Below are positions 1-8,726 of a stretch of 20,000 nt of DNA, piece by piece. Positions within the stretch are counted from its first letter, which is position 1. Each line of letters begins with the position of its first letter. The position numbers and the translations under genes are program-made. Under the pieces are notes generated by a model. That model was not told the origin of the DNA. It saw only the letters and a program-made list of their open reading frames with translations, and made no database searches. Source of the DNA: Cryptomeria japonica (Eukaryota > Streptophyta > Pinopsida > Cupressales > Cupressaceae); NCBI RefSeq assembly GCF_030272615.1, contig NW_026729265.1, positions 42,501 to 62,500 of the forward strand, given 5' to 3'.

Positions 1-528
1 AGGGAGTGAGAGCCCCAAACATAGCTGGGCGAGGCGCTCACTCCGCTCTTTAATATCTCGTTAATACCGCCAAGGAAATGGCACAAGCACACACACACAA
101 GCATCCTCGGAAGAGGACAGTTCGAGTGACAGGTCAAATCCAAGAGTTCCGAAGACTACCTCCAGGAACAATCGGGAACAAGACCGATTACAAGTCGTCG
201 AGTCTGTTACTGGGCGAACACGAGATGCGCACAGGAAATCGATCAGCCCTCACAATGGCCCAAGGCCAGAGATCGGACTGCTACGATTTACCCCAACAAT
301 CATCGTGCCACTCTTCGCAGAGAGGTGATAGACGCCAACGAGCCCGCGCATAGCAATCGAGGTGTAAAAAGGGCGTTGAAGGCAGGAAGCCTGGACGAAA
401 GAGGCTACGAGGTCACCTCGAAGCGGTCTAAGAATCGGGCGCACTTGGGGCGACTACCAGTGCCAACCCCTTATCCCGCGGTGCGTCCGACACACAGAAA
501 TTTCCAAGGCGGCCAAGGAGCCTCCCCG
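1..528. other. Left flank with one divergent 188-bp-type repeat unit
   Basis: I see no gene here. Bases 1-340 look unique within the window. From 348 to 528 there is a diverged relative of the 188-bp repeat found further right: it starts at GCATAGCAATCG (348), contains GGGGCGACTACCAGTGCCAA near 446 and ends where the next GCATAGCAATCG begins (528), a 180-bp interval. Short open frames exist on both strands but have no recognisable domain, and they overlap the repeat. If Pol I transcription runs leftward, as the promoter boxes further right suggest, this part would be the promoter-distal end of the repeat array or part of the external transcribed spacer. That is inference, since no 18S sequence is visible. 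Confidence 0.5.
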
Positions 529-843
529 CATAGCAATCGGGGTGTGAGGTTACGGATGCAGCATTGATAGCAATCGAGGTGTGAGGCGAAGGATGCAGAA
601 GTGAGAGCCGAGGGATGTAGCAGAGATAGCAATCGGGGTGTGTGATGCAGAAGAGATAGCAATCGAGGTGTGCGGTGGGAAGGGCCCAGCAGCCAGAATG
701 CATGAAGCGACGGATGAAGCAGTGATGACAACCGGGCTGTGAGGAGAGGAGGGATGCAGCCAAGAAAGCAATCAGGGCTCGAGGCAAGGGATGCATCAAG
801 GATAGCAATCATGTTGTGAGGCGAGATTCCAAAGGCTAAACGT
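528..843. repeat. Irregular short repeats of the GATAGCAATCG(A/G)GGTGTG type
   Basis: A cluster of short imperfect direct repeats. The core AGCAATCG followed by GGGG or AGGT recurs near 532, 570, 628 and 658, and more weakly near 758 and 805. It alternates with GAGGCGAAGGATGCAG-like pieces. Spacing is irregular (roughly 30-100 bp), unlike the 188-bp periodicity to the right. The core is the same as the most conserved block of the 188-bp repeat, so this looks like a rearranged and decayed edge of that array. No coding potential is recognised. Confidence 0.6.
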
Positions 844-3800
844 GAGAGGCTGCAGGGTCGACTCAGAGAGGTCTATGCATGTGAGAGGCTGAAAGCAAGG
901 TCGACTCGGAGCGGTCTATGCATCGGGCGCGCTTGGGGCGACTACCAGTGCCAACCCCTTATCCCGCGACGCGTCCGACAAAGAGAACGTTCCAAGGCGG
1001 CAGAGGAGGTTACCAGCCGAAGGATGCAGTAGCAATAACAGGTATAGTTCCGCGGCGGCCGAGAAGACTCACCGCATAGGAATCGGGATGCGAGGCGAGG
1101 GATGCGGCGGGAAGGCCCCGACGGCTAAACGGAAGAGGCTGCAGGGCCGCCTCGGAATGGTCCAAGCATCGGATGCGATTGGGACGACTACCAGTGCCAA
1201 CCCCTTATCCCGCGATGCGTCCGATACACAGATAGTTCCAAGGCGGCCGAGGAGCCTCACCGCATATCAATCGGGGTGCGAGGCGAGGGATGGGGCGGGA
1301 AGGCCCCAACGGCTAGACGGAAGAGGCTTCAGGGCCACCTCGGAATGGTCCAAGCATCGGACGCGCTTGGGGCGACTGCCAGTGCCAACCCCTTATCCCG
1401 CGATGCGTCCGATACACAGATGGTTCCAAGGCGGCCGAGGAGCCTCACCGCATAGCAATCGGGGGTGCGAGGCGAGGGATGGGGCGGGAAGGCCCCAACG
1501 GCTAGACGGAAGAGGCTTCAGGGCCGCCTAGGAATGGTCCAAGCATCGGACACGCTTGGGGCGACTACCAGTGACAGCCCCCTATCCCGCGATGCGTCCG
1601 ATACGAAGATGGTTCCAAGGCGGCCGAGGAGCCTCACCGCATAGCAATCGGGGTGCGAGGTGGGGGATGCGGCGAGATGGCCCCAACGGCTAGACGGAAG
1701 AGGCCACAGGGCCGCGTCGGAATAGTCCAAGCATCGGACGCGCTTGGGGCGACTACCAGTGACAACCCCTTATCCCGCGATGCGTCCGATACGAAGATAG
1801 TTCCAAGGCGGCCGAGGAGCCTCACCGCATAGCAATCGGGGTGCGAGGTGGGGGATGCGGCGAGATGGCCCCAACGGCTAGACGGAAGAGGCTGCAGGGC
1901 CGCCTCGGAATAGTCCAAGCATCGGACGCGCTTGGGGCCACTACCAGTGACAACCCCTTATCCCGCGATGCGTCCGATACGAAGATAGTTCCAAGGCGGC
2001 CGAAGAGCCTCACCGCATAGCAATCGGGGTGCGAGGTGGGGGATGCGGCGAGATGGCCCCAACGGCTAGACGGAAGAGGCCACAGGGCCGCCTCGGAATA
2101 GTCCAAGCATCGGACGCGCTTGGGGCGACTACCAGTGACAACCCCTTATCCCGCGATGCGTCCGATACGAAGATAGTTCCCAGGCGGCCGAGGAGCCTCA
2201 CCGCATAGCAATCGGGGTGCGAGGCGAGGGATGCGGCGAGATGGCCCCAAAGGCTAGACGGAAGAGGCTGCAGGGCTGCCTCGGAATAGTCCAAGCATCG
2301 GACGCGCTTGGGGCGACTACCACTGCCAACCCCTTATCCCGCGATGCGTCCGATACACAGATAGTTCCGAGGCGGCCGAGGAGGTGGGGGATGCAGCGAG
2401 ATGGCCCCAACGGCTAGACGGAAGAGGCTGCAGGGCCGCCTCGGAATAGTCCAAGCATCGGACGCGCTTGGGGCGACTACCAGTGACAACCCCTTATCCC
2501 GCGATGCGTCCGATACACAGATAGTTCCGAGGCGGCCAAGGAGCCTCACCGCATAGCAATCGTGGTGCGAGGTGGGGGATGCGGCGAGATGGCCCCAACG
2601 GCTAGACGGAAGAGGCTGCAGGGCCGCCTCGGAATGGTCCAAGCATCGGATGCGCTTGGGGCGACTACCACTGCCAACCCCTTATCCCGCGATGCGTCCG
2701 ATACACAGATAGTTCCAAGGCGGCCGAGGAGCCTCACAGCATAGCAATCAGGGTGCGAGGCGAGGGATGCGGCGAGAAAGCCCCAACGGCTAGAGGGAAG
2801 AGGCTTCAGGTCCGCCTCGGAATGGTCCAAGCATCGGACGCGCTTGGGGCGACTACCAGTGACAACCCCTTATCCCGCGACGCGTCCGATACACAGATAG
2901 TTCCAAGGCGGCCGAGGAGCCTCACCGCATAGCAATCGGGGTGCGAGGCGAGGGATGCGGCGAGAAGGACCCAACGGCTACACGGAAGAGGCTTCGGGGC
3001 CGCCTCGGAATGGTCCAAGCATCGGACGCGCTTGGGGCGACTACCAGTGACAACCCCTTATCCCGCGACGCGTCCGATACACAGATAGTTCCAAGGCGGC
3101 CGAGGAGCCTCACCGCATAGCAATCGGGGTGCGAGGCGAGGGATGCGGCGAGAAGGACCCAACGGCTACACGGAAGAGGCTTCGGGGCCGCCTCGGAATG
3201 GTCCAAGCATCGGACGCGCTTGGGGCGACTACCAGTGACAACCCCTTATCCCGCGACGCGTCCGATACACAGATAGTTCCAAGGCGGCCGAGGAGCCTCA
3301 CCGCATAGCAATCGGGGTGCGAGGCGAGGGATGCGGCGAGAAGGACCCAACGGCTAGACGGAAGAGGCTTCGGGTCCGCCTCGGAATGGTCCAAGCATCG
3401 GACGCGCTTGGGGCGACTACCAGTGACAACCCCTTATCCCGCGACGCGTCCGATACACAGATAGTTCCAAGGCGGCCGAGGAGCCTCACCGCATAGCAAT
3501 CGGGGTGCGAGGCGAGGGATGCGGCGAGAAGGACCCAACGGCTAGACGGAAGAGGCTTCGGGTCCGCCTCGGAATGGTCCAAGCATCGGACGCGCTTGGG
3601 GCGACTACCAGTGACAACCCCTTATCCCGCGACGCGTCCGATACACAGATAGTTCCAAGGCGGCCGAGGAGCCTCACCGCATAGCAATCGGGGTGCGAGG
3701 CGAGGGATGCGGCGAGAAGGACCCAACGGCTAGACGGAAGAGGCTTCGGGTCCGCCTCGGAATGGTCCAAGCATCGGACGCGCTTGGGGCGACTACCAGT

Positions 3801-5012
3801 GACAACCCCTTATCCCGCGACGCGTCCGATACACAGATAGTTCCGAGGCGGCCGAGGAGCCTCACCGCATAGCAATCGGGGTGCGAGGCGAAGGATGCGG
3901 CGAGAAGGACCCAACGGCTAGACGGAAGAGGCTTCGGGTCCGCCTCGGAATGGTCCAAGCATCGGACGCGCTTGGGGCGACTACCAGTGACAACCCCTTA
4001 TCCCGCGACGCGTCCGATACACAGATAGTTCCAAGGCGGCCGAGGAGCCTCACCGCATAGCAATCGGGGTGCGAGGCGAGGGATGCGGCGAGAAGGACCC
4101 AACGGCTAGACGGAAGAGGCTTCAGGGCCGCCTCGGAATGGTCCAAGCATCGAACGCGCTTGGGGCGACTACCAGTGACAACCCCTTATCCCGCGACGCG
4201 TCCGATACACAGATAGTTCCGAGGCGGCCGAGGAGCCTCACCGCATAGCAATCGGGGTGCGAGGCGAGGGATGCGGCGAGAAGGACCCAACGGCTAGACG
4301 GAAGAGGCTTCAGGGCCGCCTCGAAATGGTCCAAGCATCGGACGCGCTTGGGGCGACTACCAGTGACAACCCCTTATCCCGCGACGCGTCCGATACACAG
4401 ATAGTTCCGAGGCGGCCGAGGAGCCTCACCGCATAGCAATCGGGGTGCGAGGCGAGGGATGCGGCGAGAAGGGCCCAACGGCTAGACGGAAGAGGCTTCA
4501 GGGCCGCCTCGGAATGGTCCAAGCATCGGACGCGCTTGGGGCGACTACCAATGACAACCCCTTATCCCGCGACGCGTCCGATACACAGATAGTTCCGAGG
4601 CGGCCGAGGAGCCTCACCGCATAGCAATCGGGGTGCGAGGCGAGGGATGCGGCGAGAAGGACCCAACGGCTAGACGGAAGAGGCTTCAGGGCCGCCTCGG
4701 AATGGTCCAAGCATCGGACGCGCTTGGGGCGACTACCAGTGACAACCCCTTATCCCGCGACGCGTCCGATACACAGATAGTTCCGAGGCGGCCGAGGAGC
4801 CTCACCGCATAGCAATCGGGGTGCGAGGCGAGGGATGCGGCGAGAAGGACCCAACGGCTAGACGGAAGAGGCTTCAGGGCCGCCTCGGAATGGTCCAAGC
4901 ATCGGACGCGCTTGGGGCGACTACCGTTGCCAACCCCTTATCCCGCGATGCGTCTGATACACAGATAGTTCCGAGGCGGCCGAGGAGCCTCACCGCATAG
5001 CAATCGGGTTGC
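844..5012. repeat. 188-bp tandem repeat array (putative rDNA IGS/ETS repeats)
   Basis: Using CTCACCGCATAGCAATCG as anchor, units start at 1068, 1256, 1444, 1633, 1821, 2009, 2197, 2545, 2733, 2921, 3109, 3297, 3485, 3673, 3861, 4049, 4237, 4425, 4613, 4801 and 4989. The step is 188 bp throughout, except one of 189 and one of 348 (188 plus a shortened 160). Units from about 2921 to 4989 are nearly identical and carry GACGCGTCC (an MluI site). Most units from 1256 to 2733 have GATGCGTCC, and several have GATACGAAG in place of GATACACAG. The first units (844-1068) are strongly diverged, with an insertion of GTCGACTC-containing sequence. Since 188 is not a multiple of 3, the same open frames recur in shifting frames; they are by-products of the repeat. 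Each unit keeps, in order, GGCTAGACGG, GCATCGGACGCG, CGACTACCAGTG and GCATAGCAATCG, which also occur in order downstream of the three promoters at 5373-6313. Confidence 0.9.
2361..2544. repeat. Shortened (160-bp) member of the 188-bp array
   Basis: Where the anchor should occur at about 2385 the sequence runs from GGCGGCCGAGGA directly into GGTGGGGGATGC. About 28 bp that include the conserved CCGCATAGCAATCG block are missing, while the rest of the unit is intact. GAGG-type sequence flanks the lost segment on both sides in the neighbours, so slippage or unequal exchange at short homology could have produced it. Confidence 0.75.
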
Positions 5013-5257
5013 GAGGCAGATTATTGGGAAGGGAACCCCCTGGGATGCGGCTCAAGCAGTGCCCAAAGGGACTGGAATGCGGAATCACATCGAGAGACCC
5101 AAATGCTATACGAGGGCTCAAATCGAATTATCGATTTGGCCACGACATGGACGCATCGGAACGACTACCTTTGCCGAACCACTCGCAATTGCATCCATAC
5201 CGAAACCAATAGACATTTCCGTTAGAGCCCTCGCATAGCATTCGGGAATCTCGCATG

Positions 5258-5343
5258 CCCCTCTAAATCGACCAATGCTGGCGCTCAATGAAAATCCGAG
5301 CGCTACCACCGTTCGAGCGCCAGCATTGGTCGAGTTAGAGGGG
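5258..5343. promoter_or_regulatory. 29-bp inverted repeat / stem-loop downstream of promoter 1
   Basis: The left arm 5258-5286 (CCCCTCTAAATCGACC...) and right arm 5315-5343 (...GGTCGAGTTAGAGGGG) pair at 28 of 29 positions, with a 28-nt loop containing ATCCGAGCG. The near edge is 30 bp from the TATATAGGGG box on the Pol I-sense (downstream) side, so the stem would form early in the nascent transcript. Related stems stand at matching places in the next two units. Confidence 0.85.
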
Positions 5344-5372
5344 CACGGGGGAGAATGCTCCAGTCAACACCT

Positions 5373-5382
5373 CCCCTATATA
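5373..5382 (-). promoter_or_regulatory. Pol I-type initiator box TATATAGGGG (copy 1)
   Basis: On the - strand this reads TATATAGGGGAGG, matching the plant Pol I start consensus TATATA(A/G)GGG. On the + strand the same bases read CCCCTATATAAG, which also resembles a Pol II TATA box. I prefer Pol I because of the 5S genes and IGS-like repeats around it. It is of the 'TTATTT' subtype (AAGTTATTTGTCCGATTCT on +). Confidence 0.6.
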
Positions 5383-5743
5383 AGTTATTTGTCCGATTCT
5401 CGCACAACCGTAGTCTGCCTCGTCGAATCAAACAACGGTCCCAGATTCCGACTTCCGTTCCGTAGAGACCCAAAAGCTAGATGGAGGCTCGCAAGAAAGA
5501 GAGTCGGCGCATAGCAATCGGGTTTCTCGAACGTTTAGGGACCGAGCTCACTTGCGGATAGGGCAAAATCCGCCAAGCAACCCAAAAGCTAGACGGGGGC
5601 TCGAATCGAATCGCCTAGGCGGCCACAACAACGACGTGTTGGATCGACTACCAGTGCCAAACCATTCAGCAAGACTAGTCTGTGTCGAGGCCGGATAGAG
5701 ATTCTCAGAGAGCGCCCGCATAGCATTTAGGAGACCTGCCGCG

Positions 5744-5832
5744 TCCCTCACACTCGACAAATGGTGGTGCACGTTTATAAATCCGAGCGATCCCAACCCT
5801 TTCAAGCACCAACATCGGTCGAGATAGAGGGG
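5744..5832. promoter_or_regulatory. Stem-loop downstream of promoter 2
   Basis: Arms 5744-5770 and 5806-5832 pair at about 20 of 27 positions. The inner stem is GGTGGTGC against GCACCAAC, where unit 1 has GGCGC against GCGCC, so a C:G pair is replaced by T:A on both sides. The loop keeps ATCCGAGCG. The near edge lies 41 bp from the box. Confidence 0.65.
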
Positions 5833-5872
5833 CACGGAGGGGGCTGCGTGAGACAACACAGTCCCCTATATA

Positions 5873-5882
5873 AGTTATTTGT
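5873..5882 (-). promoter_or_regulatory. Pol I-type initiator box TATATAGGGG (copy 2)
   Basis: The box is identical to copy 1, but the sequence just after it is GACTG rather than AGGTG on the - strand (GTCCCC on +). It is of the TTATTT subtype. Confidence 0.6.
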
Positions 5883-6184
5883 CCGATTCTCACACATCCG
5901 AAGAATGGTCATCAAATCGGACAACAGCCCAAACTTCCGACTTCCGTCCCAGAAAGCCCAAGAGCTATCTAAAACGTTCATGGCCGGAACTCGATCGCGG
6001 CTATACCAGTCCGCCAAGCAACCCAAAAGCTAGACTGGAGCTCTAGTCGAATCACCTCTGTGGCCATTGCAAGGACGTGTTGGAGCGACTACCATTGCCG
6101 AACCATTCCGCAGGTCGAGTCCATACCAAGGCCGCATAGAGATTCACGATGAGCTCCTGCATAGCAATCAGGAGACTTGCCGTG

Positions 6185-6272
6185 TCCATCACAATCGATA
6201 AATCCTGGTGCAAGATTTTTGCATCCGAGCGCTCCAACCAGTCGAGCACCAGCATCAATCGACATAAATGGG
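6185..6272. promoter_or_regulatory. Stem-loop downstream of promoter 3
   Basis: Arms 6185-6211 and 6246-6272 pair at about 18 of 27 positions. Inner stem CTGGTGC pairs with GCACCAG. Further out, TCGAT pairs with ATCGA where units 1 and 2 have TCGAC with GTCGA, a second compensatory change. The loop keeps ATCCGAGCG. The near edge is 32 bp from the box. Confidence 0.65.
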
Positions 6273-6303
6273 CACGGGGGGAGGATGCTCGAGAACACTA
6301 CCT

Positions 6304-6313
6304 CCCCTATATA
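6304..6313 (-). promoter_or_regulatory. Pol I-type initiator box TATATAGGGG (copy 3)
   Basis: Same box, TTATTT subtype, followed on the - strand by AGGTAG. It is the last of the three boxes in long diverged units; further right the boxes occur in short regular repeats. Confidence 0.6.
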
Positions 6314-6389
6314 AGTTATTTGTCCGATTCTCAAGCAGCCGAAGTCTGGTCATCGAATCGGGTCAAAGACCACAACTTCCGACTTTACC

Positions 6390-6780
6390 CACAATGCAAG
6401 TCATCGAATCGAACATCGGCCCCCGAGTCGGACTCCATGCGTATGTCAGGTCATCGGACCCAAATTCCGCCTTCCTGCGCATGGCGGGCCATCAATATCA
6501 ACTCGGTCATCGGACCCAAACTCCGCCTTTTTGCGTATGGCACGCCTTCAAATCGGTCATCGGACCCAAATTCCGCCTTCCTGTGCATGGCGGGCCATCA
6601 ACATCAACTCGGTCATCGGACCCAAATTCCGCCTTTCTGCGCATGGCACGCCATCAACTCGGTCATCGGACCCAAATTCCGCCTTCCTGCGCATGGCAGG
6701 TCATCGGACACAAATTCAGACCTCGCCAATATGCCTACGTATCGAATCGGTCATCGGACCCAACTTCCGACTTCATCCAT
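6390..6780. repeat. Short repeats of GTCATCGGACCCAAATTCCG (enhancer-like)
   Basis: The motif GGTCATCGGACCCAAATTCCG or a close variant recurs about seven times, near 6450, 6504, 6547, 6611, 6659, 6700 and 6740, with pieces such as CGCATGGCGGGCCATCAA between them. The same motif (ATCGGACCCAACTTCCGACTTC) stands once or twice per promoter unit on the upstream side in Pol I sense. A run of promoter-derived short repeats beside spacer promoters resembles the enhancer repeats known from animal and plant IGS. No enhancer function is shown by the sequence itself. Confidence 0.65.
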
Positions 6781-6848
6781 ACTGTAGGGTCTTTGAGGTT
6801 GGCGCGGTGCGCTCAACCCAGGGAGTCGACCCATCGAAGCATACACCT

Positions 6849-6858
6849 CCCCTATATA
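6849..6858 (-). promoter_or_regulatory. Pol I-type initiator box TATATAGGGG (copy 4)
   Basis: First box of the 311-bp series, CTATTT subtype (AAGCTATTTGTCCGATTCCC on +). The conserved SalI-containing GGGAGTCGACCC stands 14-25 bp away on the downstream side. Confidence 0.6.
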
Positions 6859-7107
6859 AGCTATTTGTCCGATTCCCACACCTGTGTAGTTTGCACCTCT
6901 GACCAGGACATCGACCCCAACTTCCGAACTCGACTGCAACGACGGCACCAGCGCCTTGGTGCGCACCTTGCGACGCACAGTCCCAACATTCGCCTTCCTG
7001 CACATGGCAGGTCATCGGACCCAAATTCCGACCTCGCGAGTATGCCTACATATCGAATCGGTCATCGGACCCAACTTCCGACTTCATCCATACCGTAGGG
7101 TCTTTGA

Positions 7108-7129
7108 GGTTGGCGCGGTGCGCTCAACC
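7108..7129. promoter_or_regulatory. Short stem-loop GGTTGGCGC / GCGC(T)CAACC
   Basis: GGTTG-GCGC (7108-7116) pairs with GCGC-T-CAACC (7120-7129), a 9-bp stem with one bulged base and a 3-nt loop. Its near edge is 31 bp from the box at 7160 on the Pol I-downstream side. The same stem stands before every box of the 311-bp series and, in variant form, before those of the 157-bp series. Confidence 0.8.
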
Positions 7130-7159
7130 CGGGGAGTCGACCCAACGAAGCATACACCT

Positions 7160-7169
7160 CCCCTATATA
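7160..7169 (-). promoter_or_regulatory. Pol I-type initiator box TATATAGGGG (copy 5)
   Basis: Second box of the 311-bp series, CTATTT subtype, with the 7108-7129 stem-loop downstream in Pol I sense. Confidence 0.6.
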
Positions 7170-7470
7170 AGCTATTTGTCCGATTCCCACACCTGTGTAG
7201 TTTGCACCTCCGATCAAGACATCGACCCCAACTTCCGAACTCGCCTCCAACGACCGAACCAGCGCCTTGGTGCGCACCTTGCAACGCACAGTGCCAACAT
7301 TCGCCTTCCTGCACGTGGCAGGTCATCGGACCCAAATTCCGACCTCGCGAGTATGCCTACATATCGAATCGGTCATCGGACCCAACTTCCGACTTCATCC
7401 ATACCGTAGGGTCTTTGAGGTTGGCGCGGTGCGCTCAACCCGGGGAGTCGACCCAACGAAGCATACACCT

Positions 7471-7480
7471 CCCCTATATA
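7471..7480 (-). promoter_or_regulatory. Pol I-type initiator box TATATAGGGG (copy 6)
   Basis: Third box of the 311-bp series. The flank on the upstream side has GTGTAGCTTGCACC instead of GTGTAGTTTGCACC. Confidence 0.6.
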
Positions 7481-7781
7481 AGCTATTTGTCCGATTCCCA
7501 CACCTGTGTAGCTTGCACCTCCGATCAGGACATCGACCCCAACTTCCGAACTCGACTAAAAAGACCGCACCAGCGCCTTGGTGTGCACCTTGCAACGCAC
7601 AGTGCCAACATTCGCCTTCCTGCACATGGCAGGTCATCGGACCCAAATTCCGACCTCATGAGCATACCTACTAATCGAATCGGTCATCGGACCCAACTTC
7701 CGACTTCATCCATACCGTAGGGTCTTTGAGGTTGGCGCGGTGCGCTCAACCTGGGGAGTCGACCCATCGAAGCATACACCT

Positions 7782-7791
7782 CCCCTATATA
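7782..7791 (-). promoter_or_regulatory. Pol I-type initiator box TATATAGGGG (copy 7)
   Basis: Fourth box of the 311-bp series and the one next to the 52-bp minisatellite. Its upstream flank reads GATTCCGACACC rather than GATTCCCACACC. Confidence 0.6.
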
Positions 7792-7890
7792 AGCTATTTG
7801 TCCGATTCCGACACCTGTGTAGTTTGCACCTCCGCTCAGGACATCGACCCCAACTTCCGAACTCGCCTGCAACGACCGAACCAGCGCCTT

Positions 7891-8580
7891 GGTGCGCACC
7901 AAAAGTGCGCACTTTTGGAGGGCACTTTTGTGCGCTCCAAAGGTGCGCACTTTTGGAGGGCACTTTTCTGCGCTCCAAAGGTGCGCACTTTTGGAGGGCA
8001 CTTTTTGGAGGGCACTTTTCTGCGCTCCAAAGGTGCGCACTTTTGGAGGGCACTTTTTGGAGGGCACTTTTCTGCGCTCCAAAGGTGCGCACTTTTGGAG
8101 GGCACTTTTTGGAGGGCACTTTTCTGCGCTCCAAAGGTGCGCACTTTTGGAGGGCACTTTTTGGAGGGCACTTTTCTGCGCTCCAAAGGTGCGCACTTTT
8201 GGAGGGCACTTTTTGGAGGGCACTTTTCTGTGCTCCAAAGGTGCGCACTTTTGGAGGGCACTTTTTGGAGGGCACTTTTCTGCGCTCCAAAGGTGCGCAC
8301 TTTTGGAGGGCACTTTTTGGAGGGCACTTTTCTGCGCTCCAAAGGTGCGCACTTTTGGAGGGCACTTTTTGGAGGGCACTTTTCTGCGCTCCAAAGGTGC
8401 GCACTTTTGGAGGGCACTTTTTGGAGGGCACTTTTCTGCGCTCCAAAGGTGCGCACTTTTGGAGGGCACTTTTTGGAGGGCACTTTTCTGCGCTCCAAAG
8501 GTGCGCACTTTTGGAGGGCACTTTTGTGCACTCCAAAGGTGCGCACTTTTGGAGGGCACTTTTCCTGTGCTCCAAAGGTG
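7891..8580. repeat. 52-bp minisatellite, 10 long units (first copy)
   Basis: The unit joins TGCGCTCCAAAGGTGCGCAC, TTTTGGAGGGCAC and TTTTTGGAGGGCACTTTTC. The CTTTTTGG marker recurs at 8001 and then every 52 bp to 8469, giving ten long units. Shorter units (about 37 bp, lacking one TTTGGAGGGCACT copy) lie at both ends. All three + frames and several - frames are open across it because the unit holds no stop codon in those frames. The predicted peptides (FGGHF/LEGTF-like, or CPPKSALQK-like on -) are not evidence for a gene. Confidence 0.9.
7899..7918. repeat. Perfect 20-bp palindrome at the start of the 52-bp array
   Basis: CCAAAAGTGCGCACTTTTGG is perfectly self-complementary. It directly abuts the 10-bp palindrome GGTGCGCACC (7891-7900), sharing two bases with it. 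The array unit that follows carries one half (GTGCGCACTTTTGG), so the array may have grown from this point. Confidence 0.85.
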
Positions 8581-8716
8581 CACACCTAGGTGAGCACCTT
8601 CGACCACACCTTGTAGCACACCAAACTCTGACTTTCGACTTCATCCGCAATGCAGGGTCTTTGAGGTTGGCGCAATGCGCACAACCAGGGGAGTCGACCC
8701 ATCAAACCCAACACCT

Positions 8717-8726
8717 CCCCTATATA
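8717..8726 (-). promoter_or_regulatory. Pol I-type initiator box TATATAGGGG (copy 8)
   Basis: First box of the 157-bp series. A stem-loop GGTTGGCGC-AAT-GCGC(A)CAACC lies at 8665-8686, 31 bp downstream in Pol I sense. Confidence 0.6.

Larger units (their letters stand above)
5013..5400 (-). repeat. Promoter unit 1 (diverged, closest to the 188-bp array)
   Basis: The first of three related units that join a 188-bp-like segment to a Pol I-type box. Read leftward from the box at 5382, it has the box, a near-perfect 29-bp inverted repeat (5258-5286 with 5315-5343), GCATAGCATTCGGG (5233), and CGACTACCTTTGCCGAACC near 5162. On the other side of the box the + strand continues GTCCGATTCTC. Being the leftmost, this unit would be the last promoter before the 188-bp array if transcription is leftward. 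It could therefore be the gene promoter, with the others being spacer promoters. That is inference. Confidence 0.55.
5401..5900 (-). repeat. Promoter unit 2
   Basis: A second unit collinear with unit 1: GCATAGCAATCGGG at about 5509, CCCAAAAGCTAGA at about 5469 and again near 5580, CGACTACCAGTGCCAAACC near 5647, GCATAGCATTTAGG (5718), an inverted repeat (5744-5770 with 5806-5832), and the box at 5873. The box-to-box distance to unit 1 is 500 bp. The similarity to the 188-bp repeat is by motif order, not close identity, so the split is old. Confidence 0.55.
5901..6335 (-). repeat. Promoter unit 3
   Basis: A third unit: CCCAAAAGCTAGACTGG near 6021, CGACTACCATTGCCGAACC near 6087, GCATAGCAATCAGG (6159), stem-loop arms 6185-6211 and 6246-6272, and the box at 6304. 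The box-to-box distance to unit 2 is 431 bp. Confidence 0.55.
6741..7900. repeat. 311-bp tandem promoter repeats (4 promoters)
   Basis: Boxes at 6849, 7160, 7471 and 7782 are exactly 311 bp apart. Each unit has, in + order, CATCGGACCCAACTTCCGACTT, GGGTCTTTGAGGTTGGCGCGG (with a short hairpin), GGGAGTCGACCCA, CTCCCCTATATAAGCTATTT, TTTGCACCTC or CTTGCACCTC, GACATCGACCCCAACTTCC, and a spacer with GCGCCTTGGTGCGCACC. Open frames span the units in several frames and strands at once and are not taken as genes. Confidence 0.85.
6504..8529. repeat. Segment A, first copy of a segmental duplication
   Basis: This 2026-bp segment recurs at 12595-14568 with a constant shift of 6091 bp up to the minisatellite. 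There the second copy lacks exactly one 52-bp unit (1974 bp). It holds the short enhancer-like repeats, the four 311-bp promoter repeats and nearly all of the 52-bp array. The copies look identical apart from the repeat number and a TGTGCTCC variant unit near 8229 seen only here. Confidence 0.9.

Noticed and set aside
1518-4898. Recurring 94- and 70-residue open frames on - in the 188-bp array
   Set aside because: They recur because the DNA repeats, the frame shifts with each unit (188 is not a multiple of 3), and different units stop at different points.
844-5012. CRISPR array
   Set aside because: The whole 188-bp unit is repeated, with no unique spacers between short repeats; the context is a plant nuclear rDNA spacer.
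5258-5343. Foldback element or MITE at the 29-bp inverted repeat
   Set aside because: Equivalent stems stand at the same place in the two neighbouring promoter units, with the same loop motif, so it belongs to the promoter unit.
5530-5545. Plant telomere repeat TTTAGGG
   Set aside because: A single occurrence, not in tandem.
5590-5620. tRNA B-box-like sequence GGCTCGAATCG
   Set aside because: No A box at a suitable distance, no cloverleaf arms and no anticodon stem could be drawn.
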